DNA of 64,000 nucleotides from an uncultured Lachnospiraceae bacterium. Lineage in GTDB: Bacteria; Bacillota; Clostridia; Lachnospirales; Lachnospiraceae. The DNA lies in NCBI GenBank assembly GCA_910585635.1, contig CAJUFE010000002.1:1-64000 (forward strand), read 5' to 3'. The notes under the pieces were generated by a model. That model saw only the letters and a list, made by a program, of their open reading frames with translations. It made no database searches and was not told where the DNA came from. This document shows positions 7,796-16,922 of the stretch, one piece after another; within the stretch, counting starts at the first letter, position 1, and every line of letters begins with the position of its first letter. The position numbers and the translations under genes are program-made.

Positions 7796-8900
7796 ATACA
7801 GCCTTCCACCTTTCATTCATGCTCTTCATTTTTACCGTTCCTTGTCTTGCGTGCGCTTTATAACGTTTATCTTTCAAGATCCTATCATAGATCTCCGGTG
7901 TGATCGGCTTATCAACGCCCATTTTTTCATGAACGATATACAGGCTTTCCATCAATGCCACCTTTGTGGACTGGGTCCTATCCACTGTGAACAACCCCAA
8001 AAAACGGTCCAGGCTTTCTCTATACTCCGCTCTCTGCTTTTCATCAAATCCCATGGCCTCTTCCGAAAAGCGATCCAGCATCTCCGCATAAGAACTAGTA
8101 TATCCCTCTACTAAAAGATCAAACCGCGTCCCGCCCTGCCTTTTGACACGGACATATTTCTTTAACGCACAGAGTCGCAGTAAGGTTTCCGTGTCCCGCT
8201 CTTTCGCGTCCTCCCTGCCCCATATCTTTCTCCATCTGGCGTTGTGTTTATTATAGTCCTGCAGCATATCATAGAACTTGCAGGTATAGATCCCATTCCG
8301 CTGCTCCTGCCTGGATAATTGAGGACCGTCTTTATTTAAATTTGCAAAGATCTGCCTTAAGATCTCTGACCGCTGTGTGGTATCATCGATCTTGATCTCA
8401 ATGATCGTTATCGTTGTATAGTCCACACGCCTTTTGATCTCCACCGGGAGTGTTCCATAGTCTACATTGAACAATTCTCCTTTTTTGCCCTTTATCTGGA
8501 TATGGAGCTCCTCTAATGCGAACTGTTCTATCAATGCATCCCGAAACGATCCGTCTGTGATCTGGATCTCCGAAAAGTCGATCGAACTATCCCTCTTTTT
8601 ATCTAAGTAATGGCCGATATAATAAAAGAACAGACTCATGATACGCTGCTGCCCGTCCAGTATCTCCAGCTGGTTTTCTGCATTTCTGCAGGTATAGATC
8701 GGAGGGATCGGCAGACCGCAGATCAGGGATCTGACCAATCCAACGACCTGCTCCCTCGTCCATCGATATTTTCTTTGATATTTCGGGATGACATATAGAT
8801 CTTCATTTACGCTTTCCATAAGCGTCCGAAAGCCTACATCGGTTTTATACTGCTGGATGCCCATCCCCATCAGAGCATCAGCTAAACCATGACCGTCCAA
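7758..8900 (-). CDS. DUF262-domain protein (ParB/Srx-like nuclease fold), candidate defence protein
   Basis: About 380 residues from a TTG at 8900, chosen because AAGGAGG stands 8 bases upstream; an ATG at 8942 has only a crowded GGGAG. The N-terminal DUF262 domain is clear: IPKYQRKYRW (about 38-47), GLPIPPIY, and the catalytic-type ILDGQQR (about 80-86) with MSLFFYY after it. Residues 175-250 (IFANLNKDGPQLSRQEQRNG) match the second half of DUF262. No DUF1524 HNH domain is attached, unlike GmrSD-type restriction enzymes; the C-terminal 130 residues are helical and unassigned. The adjacent ATPase gene overlaps it. DUF262 proteins are commonly found in anti-phage loci. Confidence 0.8.
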   Translation of the reverse strand: MDGHGLADALMGMGIQQYKTDVGFRTLMESVNEDLYVIPKYQRKYRWTREQVVGLVRSLICGLPIPPIYTCRNAENQLEILDGQQRIMSLFFYYIGHYLDKKRDSSIDFSEIQITDGSFRDALIEQFALEELHIQIKGKKGELFNVDYGTLPVEIKRRVDYTTITIIEIKIDDTTQRSEILRQIFANLNKDGPQLSRQEQRNGIYTCKFYDMLQDYNKHNARWRKIWGREDAKERDTETLLRLCALKKYVRVKRQGGTRFDLLVEGYTSSYAEMLDRFSEEAMGFDEKQRAEYRESLDRFLGLFTVDRTQSTKVALMESLYIVHEKMGVDKPITPEIYDRILKDKRYKAHARQGTVKMKSMNERWKAVYEIWIGDDKGGR

Positions 8901-8958
8901 TCTTCCCCCTCCTTTTTCGAACTGATCTTGTTTAGGGATCATCTCCCGACTCTGCTTT

Positions 8959-8982
8959 AAACCTATCGGATCCGATAGGTTT
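8959..8982. promoter_or_regulatory. Perfect 24-bp palindrome upstream of DUF262 gene
   Basis: Each half is AAACCTATCGGA, so the arms match over all 12 bases around a central GGATCC. It lies 58 bp before the DUF262 start and immediately after the znuB stop. No U-tract follows on either strand, so a dimeric-repressor operator or a protein recognition site fits better than a terminator. Confidence 0.7.
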
Positions 8983-8997
8983 ATCCTCCTCTCCGCT

Positions 8998-9819
8998 TCA
9001 CCTTCTGCCCCGCCTCACGGCCGCCCACCCCGAAAACAGCAGAAAGCAGAGCAGATCCATCACCACCACGCTGGCTCCCGCCGGGGTGGACAAGGTGTAG
9101 GACACCACCATCCCTCCCAAAAAGCAGACCACCGAGAGCAGGCCGGAGGCGATCACCACGCCCTTAAAGCTCTTGAACACCCGCATGGCGGTCAGGGCCG
9201 GGAAGATGATCAGGCTGGAGATCAGCATAGCCCCCATCATCCGCATCCCCAGCACGATGGTCACCGCCGTCAGGATGGCGATCAGCACGTTATAGAGGCC
9301 CACCCGTACCCCGGTGGCCTTGGCGAAGCTCTCGTCAAAGGTCACCGCGAAGATCTTGTGGTAGCAGAGGAGAAATAAGCCCAGCACCACCACGGACAAT
9401 ACCACACCAAGCCGCACATCCGCCGGGCTCATGGCCAGGATGCTGCCGAACATATAGCTGCTGATATCCGTGGTCATCCCGGTGGTCATGGAGGTCACGA
9501 TGATCCCGATCGCCAGGGCGCTGGCCGAGATCATGGCGATCGCCGCGTCGCTCTTTAGCCGGCTGTTCTCCGTGATCCTGAGGAGGAAAAAGGCCGCCAG
9601 CACCACCACCGGGATCGATACCGCCAGAGGCGACCAGCCAAAGGCGATCGCCACCGACAGCGCCCCGAAGGATACATGGGACAACCCGTCCCCGATCATG
9701 GAATACCGTTTCAGCACCAGGCTGACCCCCAAAAGGGAGGCGCACAGGGAGACCAGCATCCCGCCCACTATCGCCCGCACCAAAAATGGATAGGACAGCA
9801 TCTCTTTGATCACACCCAT
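8998..9819 (-). CDS. znuB: Zinc/manganese ABC transporter permease
   Basis: 273-residue ABC-3 family membrane permease with about eight hydrophobic segments. Family-typical stretches are LGVSLVLKRYSMIGDGLSHV near residues 30-50, and ATGVRVGLYNVLIA and MRMMGAMLISSLIIFPA in the second half. Encoded 33 bp after the ATPase gene on the same strand. Part of a complete binding-protein/ATPase/permease set. Confidence 0.94.
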   Translation of the reverse strand: MGVIKEMLSYPFLVRAIVGGMLVSLCASLLGVSLVLKRYSMIGDGLSHVSFGALSVAIAFGWSPLAVSIPVVVLAAFFLLRITENSRLKSDAAIAMISASALAIGIIVTSMTTGMTTDISSYMFGSILAMSPADVRLGVVLSVVVLGLFLLCYHKIFAVTFDESFAKATGVRVGLYNVLIAILTAVTIVLGMRMMGAMLISSLIIFPALTAMRVFKSFKGVVIASGLLSVVCFLGGMVVSYTLSTPAGASVVVMDLLCFLLFSGWAAVRRGRR

Positions 9820-9852
9820 ACGTTGCCTCCCTCTATCGCTCCCACCAACTTC

Positions 9853-10611
9853 TCATCGATCGTCCCATACGTCCTCTCCACTATCCTCTTCAGGCCCATC
9901 TCCGCCTCCCAGGAAACGACGCCCCACCGCACTCCTCCTGTACGCCTCGGCGCTCCCATAAAACAATACCCGCTGGCTCAGATGGAGGATCTTATCCGCC
10001 TGCCCCACCACGTTCCGGATATCGTGGGACACCATCAGGATCGTCACCCCGTCCTCCCGGTTCAATCGCCTCAGGATCTGATAGAGCTCCTGGATCGCGG
10101 CCGGGTCCAGCCCGGTGACCGGCTCATCCAGGACCAGCAGCTTGCTGGTGGCGCAGAGGGCTCTGGCGATCAGGACCCGCTGCTGCTGCCCGCCGGAAAG
10201 GTCCCGGTAGCAGTGGTCCTTTAGGGGGACGATGTTCAGCTTTTCCATACACCCAAAGGCCAGCCGGACTTCCTGTCTGGTATAAAAGGGCCGCATCCCC
10301 CGACGGCTCAAGCATCCGGAGCGGACCACCTCATAGACCGTGGCCGGGAAATCCCGCTGGGCCGCCGTCTGCTGGGGCAGGTAGCCGATGCCGGTGCGCT
10401 TTAACTCCTCATCGATCGTGAGCCTCCCCCCGGTAGGCTTTAAAAGCCCTAAGAGCCCCTTCATCAGAGTGCTCTTTCCCGATCCATTTTCCCCCACGAT
10501 ACAGAGATAATCGCCGGGATCGATCTCCATGCTCACATCGATCACCGCGTCCTGATCCTCATAGCCCAGATCCACATGCTCACATACGATCAGCGGAGTA
10601 TCCTTCATCAT
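9853..10611 (-). CDS. znuC: Zinc ABC transporter ATP-binding protein
   Basis: ABC ATPase of about 252 residues from ATG 10611, placed so that AAGGGATGGGAG serves as ribosome-binding site; upstream in-frame ATGs are possible. Walker A GENGSGKST, Q-loop LPQQTAAQRD, signature LSGGQQQRV, Walker B LLVLDEPVTGLD and the H-loop SHDI are all intact. The last 30 residues are acidic. The gene lies between the binding protein and permease genes. Confidence 0.95.
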   Translation of the reverse strand: MMKDTPLIVCEHVDLGYEDQDAVIDVSMEIDPGDYLCIVGENGSGKSTLMKGLLGLLKPTGGRLTIDEELKRTGIGYLPQQTAAQRDFPATVYEVVRSGCLSRRGMRPFYTRQEVRLAFGCMEKLNIVPLKDHCYRDLSGGQQQRVLIARALCATSKLLVLDEPVTGLDPAAIQELYQILRRLNREDGVTILMVSHDIRNVVGQADKILHLSQRVLFYGSAEAYRRSAVGRRFLGGGDGPEEDSGEDVWDDR

Positions 10612-10646
10612 GTCTCCCATCCCTTTCTCGCACATCTGCTGCCATC

Positions 10647-11759
10647 TCACTCCGCACCCAGCCCCACGCGCAGGGCCTCCACGTTCTGCTCCATCAGCTT
10701 TAGGTAGGTCACGCCCTCCTCAAACTCCCGCCTGGTCACATTGTGGCAGGAGTGGAGGAGCAAGGTCTTAGCACCGGTCTCCTCCCCGATGATCTGGGCC
10801 ACACGGCGGCTGGACAGCTCCAGATAAAAGACCGCCGGAAGCTGCCGCTCCTCCACCTGTCCGATCAGATAAGCGATCGTCCTGGCGCTGGGCTCCGTGT
10901 CCCCGCTGCACCCGGCAAAAGCCGCCCGGTACTGCAGCCCATAGCTCTCCGCCAGATAGCGGAAGGGGAAGCGGTCCCCCACGATGATCATATCCCAGCG
11001 GCCATCCTCCACCACCTGCCGAAAGTCCTCATCCAGACCTTTAAGCTCCTGGATATATGCTCCGGCCCGCTCCCGGTAAAAGGCCCCGTTCTCCGGGTCC
11101 GCCTCCTCTAAGGCCTGGCAGATCCGCTCCACGATCTTCATGGCATTGACCGGTGAGGTCCAGATATGCTCGTCATACTCCACCTCGTGGAGCTGCCCCG
11201 GCGCATACCTTTCCTGCCCGTCATGCCCGCCATCGGCACGCACATAGCCGTCATGCTCCCCATGGATGGGCACAGCTCCATCCCCTCCGTGGTCGTGATG
11301 GCCATGGGGATCGTCCTCCATCCCCTCCACCACTTCCTCCTCCAGCACATCCACGCTGTCCATCATACAGACCACCCGCATCCCTGGATCCCCGACGGAC
11401 TCTAGGACCTCCTCCACCCATCGCTCCATCTCCCCGCCATTGTACACGAAGAGATCTGCCTCCTGGATGTGGATCATATCCGCCGGTGTAGGCTCAAAGG
11501 AATGGCTGTCCATCCCCGCCGGCACCACCAGCCGCAGCTCTACCTTATCCCCGGCGATCTGGCGGACAAAGTCATAATAGGGAAATATGGTGGTCGCCAC
11601 CGACAGCCTCCCTGCCGTCCCCTGTCCCTTTGCCACATCCGTCATATCCTCTGTCCCCACAGGCTCCTTTCTCCGTCCTTCACAGCCGGCCAAGATAACT
11701 CCGGCCACGATCAGGACAAGGGCAGCGCCTGCCCATTTCCGTCTCCTATCTATAACCAT
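10647..11759 (-). CDS. znuA: Zinc-binding lipoprotein of ABC transporter
   Basis: Extracytoplasmic metal-binding protein, about 370 residues from ATG 11759 (AGAGGAAG 5 bases upstream). A lipoprotein signal peptide ends in the lipobox LAGC. The mature protein shows the cluster A-I features: TTIFPYYDFVRQIAGD, GMDSHSFEPTPADM with a metal-ligand His, DEHIWTSPVNA with a second His, and a C-terminal HSCHNVTRREFEEGVTYL. A His/Asp-rich loop at about 150-200 (HGHHDHGGDG, HGEHDGY) is the zinc-collecting loop of ZnuA proteins, supporting zinc rather than manganese. Confidence 0.95.
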   Translation of the reverse strand: MVIDRRRKWAGAALVLIVAGVILAGCEGRRKEPVGTEDMTDVAKGQGTAGRLSVATTIFPYYDFVRQIAGDKVELRLVVPAGMDSHSFEPTPADMIHIQEADLFVYNGGEMERWVEEVLESVGDPGMRVVCMMDSVDVLEEEVVEGMEDDPHGHHDHGGDGAVPIHGEHDGYVRADGGHDGQERYAPGQLHEVEYDEHIWTSPVNAMKIVERICQALEEADPENGAFYRERAGAYIQELKGLDEDFRQVVEDGRWDMIIVGDRFPFRYLAESYGLQYRAAFAGCSGDTEPSARTIAYLIGQVEERQLPAVFYLELSSRRVAQIIGEETGAKTLLLHSCHNVTRREFEEGVTYLKLMEQNVEALRVGLGAE

Positions 11760-11909
11760 CTTACTTCCTCTTGATCTTACCAGGTCCGATGCGACCCAGG
11801 TCATATAAAGCGGACTCCTCTAAGCCAGTCATACGAAAGCCAGCCGGCCGCATAGCGGAGGCAGGACCTCTGCGGCCCCCTGCAGCCCTCTGCAGCCCTC
11901 TGCGGACCT

Positions 11910-13271
11910 CTAGATCTTCACCCCCAGCCACTTCCCCGTCTTGAACCGCCAGGTGGTCAGAAGGAACCGGCTCAGCTGGTCCCCCATGACCCCCATCCAC
12001 ACGCCCAGCAGCCCAAACCCGGCCACAAAGCCCATCACGTAAGACCCGGCCGTCCGGACAAAGGTCACGCTGAAGGTGGAAGCTACCATGGTAAAGACCA
12101 CGTCCCCTGCCCCCCGCAGGCATCCCATATAGATCACCTGGGCCACCTGCAAGATCACGATCAGCACCATCAGCCGCATGATCTGGATCCCCATGAGGAT
12201 GATCTCCTCCTTATCAAAGAACAGGCCGTACAAGGCTCTCCCGCCCAAAAGATACACGACGGATAGCCCCAAAGAGATCACATTCCCCACCCGCTGGCAG
12301 ATGTTCCCGTACCGCACCGCTTCCTCCGGCTGCCCCTCGCCCAGCCGTCTTCCGATCAAGGCCACCGCAGCCGCCTGCATCCCGTCCCTAAAGGAGAAGG
12401 ACACGCTCATGATGTTCATCCCCACCTGGTGGGCCGCCATGGCCGCCGTCCCTAAGTTCGCCGCCATGATCGAGGTGGACATAAAGCCGATCCGCATCAG
12501 TACCTGCTCCGTGAACACGCTGGAGCTGATCTTCACCATATTCTTTAAAGGCTCTGCCGATAAGCGGATCTTCTCACGGAGCACATAGGGGAGACTGATA
12601 AAATCCTCCCTGAACAGGGACCGGATGCTCATGACGCAGGCGATCACCGTGCCGAACACCGTGGCGATGGCAGCGCCCTTGATCCCCATGGCCGGGAAGC
12701 CCAGATGGCCGTTGATCAGCAGATAATTCCCGATCATATTGACCACGTTGGAGGTCACATTCGTCTTCATGGCGATCTTGGTGTTGCCCGCCCCCCGCTG
12801 GGCCGCGTTGATCACCAGAGAGAGGATGTTAAAGAGCATCCCGCCCATGATGATCCGGAAATACAGTGCCGCGCCGTCATGGGTATCCTCCCCGGAGCCG
12901 CACAGGCGGATGATCGGATCCGACAGCGCTACACACAAGATACTGATCAAGATCCCTGCCGCCGCTGTGATCAAAATGGCCATCAGCAGGGTCTGGTTGG
13001 CCCCCTTCTTATCCTTCTCCCCGCGCCTCCTGGCCACGATCGCGGAGACGGATACGTTCATGGCGATGAACAAGGCCATCCCCAAAAACTTAGGCTGGGT
13101 GGTCAGCCCCACCGCCGCCACCGCCTGGTGGCCCAGAGCGCTGACCATCAGGGAATCGATCAGCCCTGCCAGGGCAACAAAAAAGGATTCCAGCACAGAG
13201 GGCCATGCCATCCGCACTGCAACCTTTATCCTATCCTGGTTATCATGTAAATATGTAGCGACCCCTGTCAT
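11910..13271 (-). CDS. MATE-family efflux transporter
   Basis: Multidrug/toxin extrusion family membrane protein of 453 residues with about 12 hydrophobic segments. The first half has ALAGLIDSLMVSALG and AAVGLTTQPKF, the second half has IMAANLGTAAMAAHQVGMN, both typical MATE repeats. The frame is open upstream to 13571, but ATG 13271 with AGGTGG at the right distance gives the normal family length, and the promoter at 13397-13425 excludes the longest version. The gene ends in a short repeat of GCAGCCCTCT units. Drug or metabolite specificity cannot be read. Confidence 0.93.
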   Translation of the reverse strand: MTGVATYLHDNQDRIKVAVRMAWPSVLESFFVALAGLIDSLMVSALGHQAVAAVGLTTQPKFLGMALFIAMNVSVSAIVARRRGEKDKKGANQTLLMAILITAAAGILISILCVALSDPIIRLCGSGEDTHDGAALYFRIIMGGMLFNILSLVINAAQRGAGNTKIAMKTNVTSNVVNMIGNYLLINGHLGFPAMGIKGAAIATVFGTVIACVMSIRSLFREDFISLPYVLREKIRLSAEPLKNMVKISSSVFTEQVLMRIGFMSTSIMAANLGTAAMAAHQVGMNIMSVSFSFRDGMQAAAVALIGRRLGEGQPEEAVRYGNICQRVGNVISLGLSVVYLLGGRALYGLFFDKEEIILMGIQIMRLMVLIVILQVAQVIYMGCLRGAGDVVFTMVASTFSVTFVRTAGSYVMGFVAGFGLLGVWMGVMGDQLSRFLLTTWRFKTGKWLGVKI

Positions 13272-13336
13272 CCTACGCCACCTGACTTTCTTGTGATGGA
13301 CCTGACCCTGAGCCAAGGCTTTGGTCCTTCTTTCAT
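13268..13336 (-). CDS. Possible 22-residue leader peptide before MATE gene
   Basis: Between the promoter and the MATE start is a small frame (MKEGPKPWLRVRSITRKSG then GVG) preceded by AAGGAAAG. Its TGA overlaps the MATE ATG as ATGA, the usual arrangement for translational coupling. Codon evidence for 22 residues is weak, so it may be chance. Confidence 0.3.
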   Translation of the reverse strand: MKEGPKPWLRVRSITRKSGGVG

Positions 13337-13396
13337 GATCTGCTTTTCTTTCCTTATAAAAGCCCGCCGCCGGGTCTCCTGTTAACGTCATGTGTA

Positions 13397-13425
13397 AGTA
13401 TAGCACAGAACATTTGGGGTGGCAA
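13397..13425 (-). promoter_or_regulatory. Promoter of the MATE gene
   Basis: Minus strand TTGCCA (13420-13425) and TATACT (13397-13402) with a 17-bp spacer, leaving a leader of about 120 nt before the MATE start. Confidence 0.65.
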
Positions 13426-13441
13426 GGCAGATCAGCGAACG

Positions 13442-13466
13442 AAAAAGCCGCTGGACAGCGGCTTTT
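13442..13466. terminator. Terminator after the fructose operon
   Basis: AAAAGCCGCTG/CAGCGGCTTTT hairpin with A and T runs at both ends, able to work in either direction. It lies between the fruA stop and the MATE promoter. Confidence 0.75.
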
Positions 13467-13500
13467 ACTGTTCACTCCCATACCTGGGCGTCTTATTGTA

Positions 13501-13558
13501 TAGAGATGCTGCAAATGGTCCTTTGGAAGCGGGCAGGTGATCAGTGATGCACCTGCAC
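13501..13558 (+). repeat. Dispersed repeat family 1, copy 1
   Basis: TAGAGATGCTGCAAATGGTCC followed by GCGGGCAGGTGATCAGTGAT and GCACCTGCA. Both halves recur at 63801-63989; parts recur near 50.0, 57.3 and 60.8 kb. The GGCAGGTG/CACCTGC arms form a hairpin. Confidence 0.65.
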
Positions 13559-13585
13559 CGATCCAGATCATCTACGCCTGTACGA

Positions 13586-15550
13586 TCATCCCTCCATATC
13601 CTTCTTGAGCAGCGCCAGCACTCCGCATCCGGCCACTGCCCCGATCAGCACCGCCGCCAGATACATCAGAGGGTTCCCGATGGTGGGCAGGACGAAGATG
13701 CCGCCGTGGGGCGCCCGCAGGGTGCAGCCAAAGAGCATGGACAGTCCGCCGGCCACGGCCGAGCCGGTGAGGCAGGCCGGGATGATGTGCAGCGGATCCT
13801 GGGCCGCGAAGGGGATCGCGCCCTCGGTGATGAAGGAGAGGCCCATGATGTAGTTCACGATGCCGGACTGCCGTTCCTTCTCGGTAAATTTCTTCTTAAA
13901 GAAGGTGGTGCACAGGGCGATCGCCAGGGGCGGGACCATACCGCCGGCCATGACGGCCGCCATCATATCAAAGTTCCCTTCTGCTAACTGGGCGGTGCCG
14001 AACACGTAGGCCGCCTTATTGAAGGGGCCGCCCATGTCGATGGCCATCATGCCCCCAAGGACCGCGCCTAAGAGCACCCGGCTGCTGCCGCCCATGCCGT
14101 GGAGCAGGTTGTTCAAGCCATCATTGATCATGCCCATAAAGGGGTTGATGATCGTGGTAGCGATGGCCACCAGTAAGATCCCGGCCACCGGGTAGATCAG
14201 CACCGGCTTGATGCCTTCTAAGGATTTAGGCAGATGGCTGCAGAGCTTCTTTAGACCGATCATGATATAGCCGCCTGCGAAGCCGGCAAATAACGCGCCC
14301 AGGAAACCTGCGTTCACGTCGCCCCCTGCCGGGTTGGCGAAGGTCATGCCCATCTTCGCCACGATACCGCCTACAAAGCCTACCGCCAGGCCGGGACGGT
14401 CCGCGATGCTCATGGCGATGAAACCGGCCAGCACCGGCAGCATCATGCCAAAGGCCTGCTCGCCGATCGTCTTTAGATACGCGGCCAGCGGCGTGTTCTT
14501 TCCGAAATTGGCCGGGTCGATCGCGTAGTCGTCAAAGAGGAAGGCCAGGGCGATCAGGATCCCGCCGCCGATCACGAAGGGCAGCATATGGGACACGCCG
14601 TTCATCAGGTGCTTGTAGATGGTCCGGCCCAGGCTGTCGTTCCCGCTGCTCTCGGCCGCCTCGCTGCCCCCGCCGGTATGATGGTAGATGGGGACCGTGC
14701 CGCTGACCGCCTTTTGCACCAGCTCCTCTCCCTTGTGGATGCCGTCCGCCACAGAGGTCATGATCACTGGCTTTCCGTCGAACCGGGCCATCTCCACGTT
14801 CTTATCCGCCGCGATGATGATCCCGTCCGCGTTCTTGATCTCCTCTGCGGTCAGCACATTGGCCGCTCCGCCGGAGCCATTGGTCTCCGCCTTCACCGGG
14901 ATCCCCAGCTTCTTGCCCACGTTCTCTAAGTTCTCCGCCGCCATGTAGGTGTGGGCGATGCCGGTGGGGCAGGCGGTGACGCAGAGCACCCGGTAGCCGC
15001 CCTTAGCCCCGCTGCCGGATGGGGCGGCCTGTGCGCCGGCCTCTTTATCTGCGCTGTCAGCCTGGCTGTCCGCTGCCTCCTTCTTTCCGAAGCGATCCCC
15101 CTCTGCCTTGTCGATCACGTCCAAAAACGCCTCCCGGGTCTTAGCCGCCAGGAGCGACTCCTTAAATCCCGGGTTCATCAGCAGCGTGGACAGGTTCGCC
15201 AGGGCCTCCAGATGGACATCGGCTCCCCCTGCCGGCGCCGCGATCATAAAGATCAGGTTCGCCAGAGAGCCGTCGAAGGCCTCATAATCCACCCCGGCCG
15301 GCACAGTGACCGCCGCCAGCCCCGGCTCCTTCACCGCCTCCACCTTGGCGTGGGGGATGGCGATCCCGTCTCCGATCGCCGTGCTCCCCTGGGCCTCTCT
15401 GGCTAAGATCCCCTTCTTATAGCCAGCCTTGTCATGGATCCGCCCGCCTTTTTCCATCAGGCCTACCAGCTTGTCGATCGCCTCCTCCTTAGAGCCCAGG
15501 GCAACGCCCAGTTCGATGCTCTCCGGTCTTAACAGTTCCGTGATCCTCAT
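13586..15550 (-). CDS. fruA: Fructose PTS transporter, fused IIA-IIB-IIC
   Basis: 654-residue fructose-family permease that takes up and phosphorylates fructose to fructose 1-phosphate. IIA domain, about 1-150, with active-site His in IAIPHAKV. IIB domain, about 165-265, with active-site Cys in VTACPTGIAHTYMAAE. IIC domain, about 300-650, with GVSHMLPFVIGGGI and GLSFITEGAIPFAA. Start ATG 15550 has AAGGAGG 8 bases upstream and gives the normal family N terminus (MRITELLRPESIELG). The Ala/Gly/Ser linker between IIA and IIB is typical. Downstream of fruK in one operon. Confidence 0.96.
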   Translation of the reverse strand: MRITELLRPESIELGVALGSKEEAIDKLVGLMEKGGRIHDKAGYKKGILAREAQGSTAIGDGIAIPHAKVEAVKEPGLAAVTVPAGVDYEAFDGSLANLIFMIAAPAGGADVHLEALANLSTLLMNPGFKESLLAAKTREAFLDVIDKAEGDRFGKKEAADSQADSADKEAGAQAAPSGSGAKGGYRVLCVTACPTGIAHTYMAAENLENVGKKLGIPVKAETNGSGGAANVLTAEEIKNADGIIIAADKNVEMARFDGKPVIMTSVADGIHKGEELVQKAVSGTVPIYHHTGGGSEAAESSGNDSLGRTIYKHLMNGVSHMLPFVIGGGILIALAFLFDDYAIDPANFGKNTPLAAYLKTIGEQAFGMMLPVLAGFIAMSIADRPGLAVGFVGGIVAKMGMTFANPAGGDVNAGFLGALFAGFAGGYIMIGLKKLCSHLPKSLEGIKPVLIYPVAGILLVAIATTIINPFMGMINDGLNNLLHGMGGSSRVLLGAVLGGMMAIDMGGPFNKAAYVFGTAQLAEGNFDMMAAVMAGGMVPPLAIALCTTFFKKKFTEKERQSGIVNYIMGLSFITEGAIPFAAQDPLHIIPACLTGSAVAGGLSMLFGCTLRAPHGGIFVLPTIGNPLMYLAAVLIGAVAGCGVLALLKKDMEG

Positions 15551-15809
15551 GTTTTGTGCCTCCTTATCTCTTCTCATCGATCCCTCTTTTGATCGATCGA
15601 TCTTTTTCTTGGCCGTTCTCTTTCTGGCCGCCCCTTTAGCCGACCTGTCTTTTCTCTGGGACGGTCCATCTCCCACAGTCCCTCTCATCCCGGGAGCTTT
15701 AGTCCTCTGCGGCTCCCCTCCGCATGAGGACCTCCCGGGCAGGAGCGGTATCCTCCTGCGATCTATCTCAATATCCCCTCATAAGCCTATGTCTATCCCC
15801 TTGTCTGTG

Positions 15810-16712
15810 TCAAAGGGTCTGGTAGAGTTCCATGATGTAGTCCTTCGTACCCAGCCCGTCGGAAAATGCAGTGGCTCCCCCGGCTGCTGTCCCCAGCTTC
15901 AAAGCGTGGGCCAGATCCCCGTTCTCTAAGAAGCCAGCCAGGAAACCGGCCACCATGGAATCCCCGGCGCCTACGGAGTTGACCACCTTTCCCTTGGCCA
16001 CGCCCAGCTTGAAGGCCTCCCCTGCCTCCGTCACCAGGATCGCTCCGTCCTTCGCCATGGAGATCAGCACATTGCCCGCGCCCCTCTCCTGCAGCTTCTT
16101 TGCATGGGCCACGATCTCCTCATCGGTGTGCAGCTCCACGCCGAACATATCGCCCAGCTCCAGGTTGTTAGGCTTGATCAGGAAGGGGTGGTACTGGAGC
16201 ACGTTCAGCAGCAGGTCCTTCTCCGCGTCCACCACGATCCGGACCCCTCTCCCGTCCAGCCTGGCCATGATCCTCTCGTAGATATCAGCGTCGATCGCCG
16301 ACGGGATGCTGCCGGACAGGACCAGCACATCGCCCTCCCCCAGCTTTTCCAGCTTCCCGAACAAGGCCTCCACATCTGCCGCGCAGATCTCAGGCCCCAT
16401 CCCGTTGATCTCGCTCTCCTCGTCGGACTTTAGCTTCACATTGATCCGGGACATCCCCTTCTCCACCTGGATGAGATCCGACTGAAAGCCCAGGTCCTTG
16501 ATCCCCCGCTCGATCTCCTTTCCGGTAAAGCCGGCCACGAACCCCAGGGCGATGCTGTCATACCCCAGCTGGGCCAGCACCGCGGAAACATTGATCCCCT
16601 TTCCGCCGTAAAAGATGCTTTCCTTTACGGTCCGGTTCACTTTACCGACAGCAAAATGCTCCACCTGCACCACATAGTCCAGCGCCGGGTTAAACGTTAC
16701 GGTGTAGATCAT
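15810..16712 (-). CDS. fruK: 1-phosphofructokinase
   Basis: PfkB-family sugar kinase of 300 residues converting fructose 1-phosphate to fructose 1,6-bisphosphate. N terminus MIYTVTFNPALDYVV, substrate-binding GGKGINVSAVLAQLG (about 37-51), and the catalytic signature VNSVGAGDSMVAGFLAG near residue 250 with the base Asp. First gene of the fruK-fruA operon behind a strong promoter. No DeoR-type FruR gene is adjacent, although paired operator-like repeats are present. Confidence 0.96.
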   Translation of the reverse strand: MIYTVTFNPALDYVVQVEHFAVGKVNRTVKESIFYGGKGINVSAVLAQLGYDSIALGFVAGFTGKEIERGIKDLGFQSDLIQVEKGMSRINVKLKSDEESEINGMGPEICAADVEALFGKLEKLGEGDVLVLSGSIPSAIDADIYERIMARLDGRGVRIVVDAEKDLLLNVLQYHPFLIKPNNLELGDMFGVELHTDEEIVAHAKKLQERGAGNVLISMAKDGAILVTEAGEAFKLGVAKGKVVNSVGAGDSMVAGFLAGFLENGDLAHALKLGTAAGGATAFSDGLGTKDYIMELYQTL

Positions 16713-16735
16713 ATTTCACATCTTCCTTTCTCTGT

Positions 16736-16818
16736 GTAATTTCGTTTCATCTGATGACACCAGTATAATACGATGTTGCATTTTCGTCAATAGTATTTTT
16801 AAAGAAATTTCATTTCAT
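16736..16818 (-). promoter_or_regulatory. fru operon promoter with paired operators
   Basis: Minus strand TTGACG (16785-16790) and TATACT (16762-16767) with a 17-bp spacer. Two nearly identical direct repeats, ATGAAACGAAATTAC (16736-16750) and ATGAAATGAAATTTC (16804-16818), bracket the promoter 68 bp apart. They resemble binding sites of DeoR-family sugar repressors such as FruR. Confidence 0.7.
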
Positions 16819-16922
16819 GTCGCTTTTCGGCATTATCACGGAAATCCATGCTATTTTATGCGTCAGCGAATATTTTTTTGTGCATATTACCCATATCTTT
16901 TTCCTTTTCTACGTATGCTGGT

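Noticed and set aside
8959..8982. Terminator of znuB
   Set aside because: The palindrome is perfect, but the stem is AT-rich and neither strand has a T run after it; an operator is more likely.
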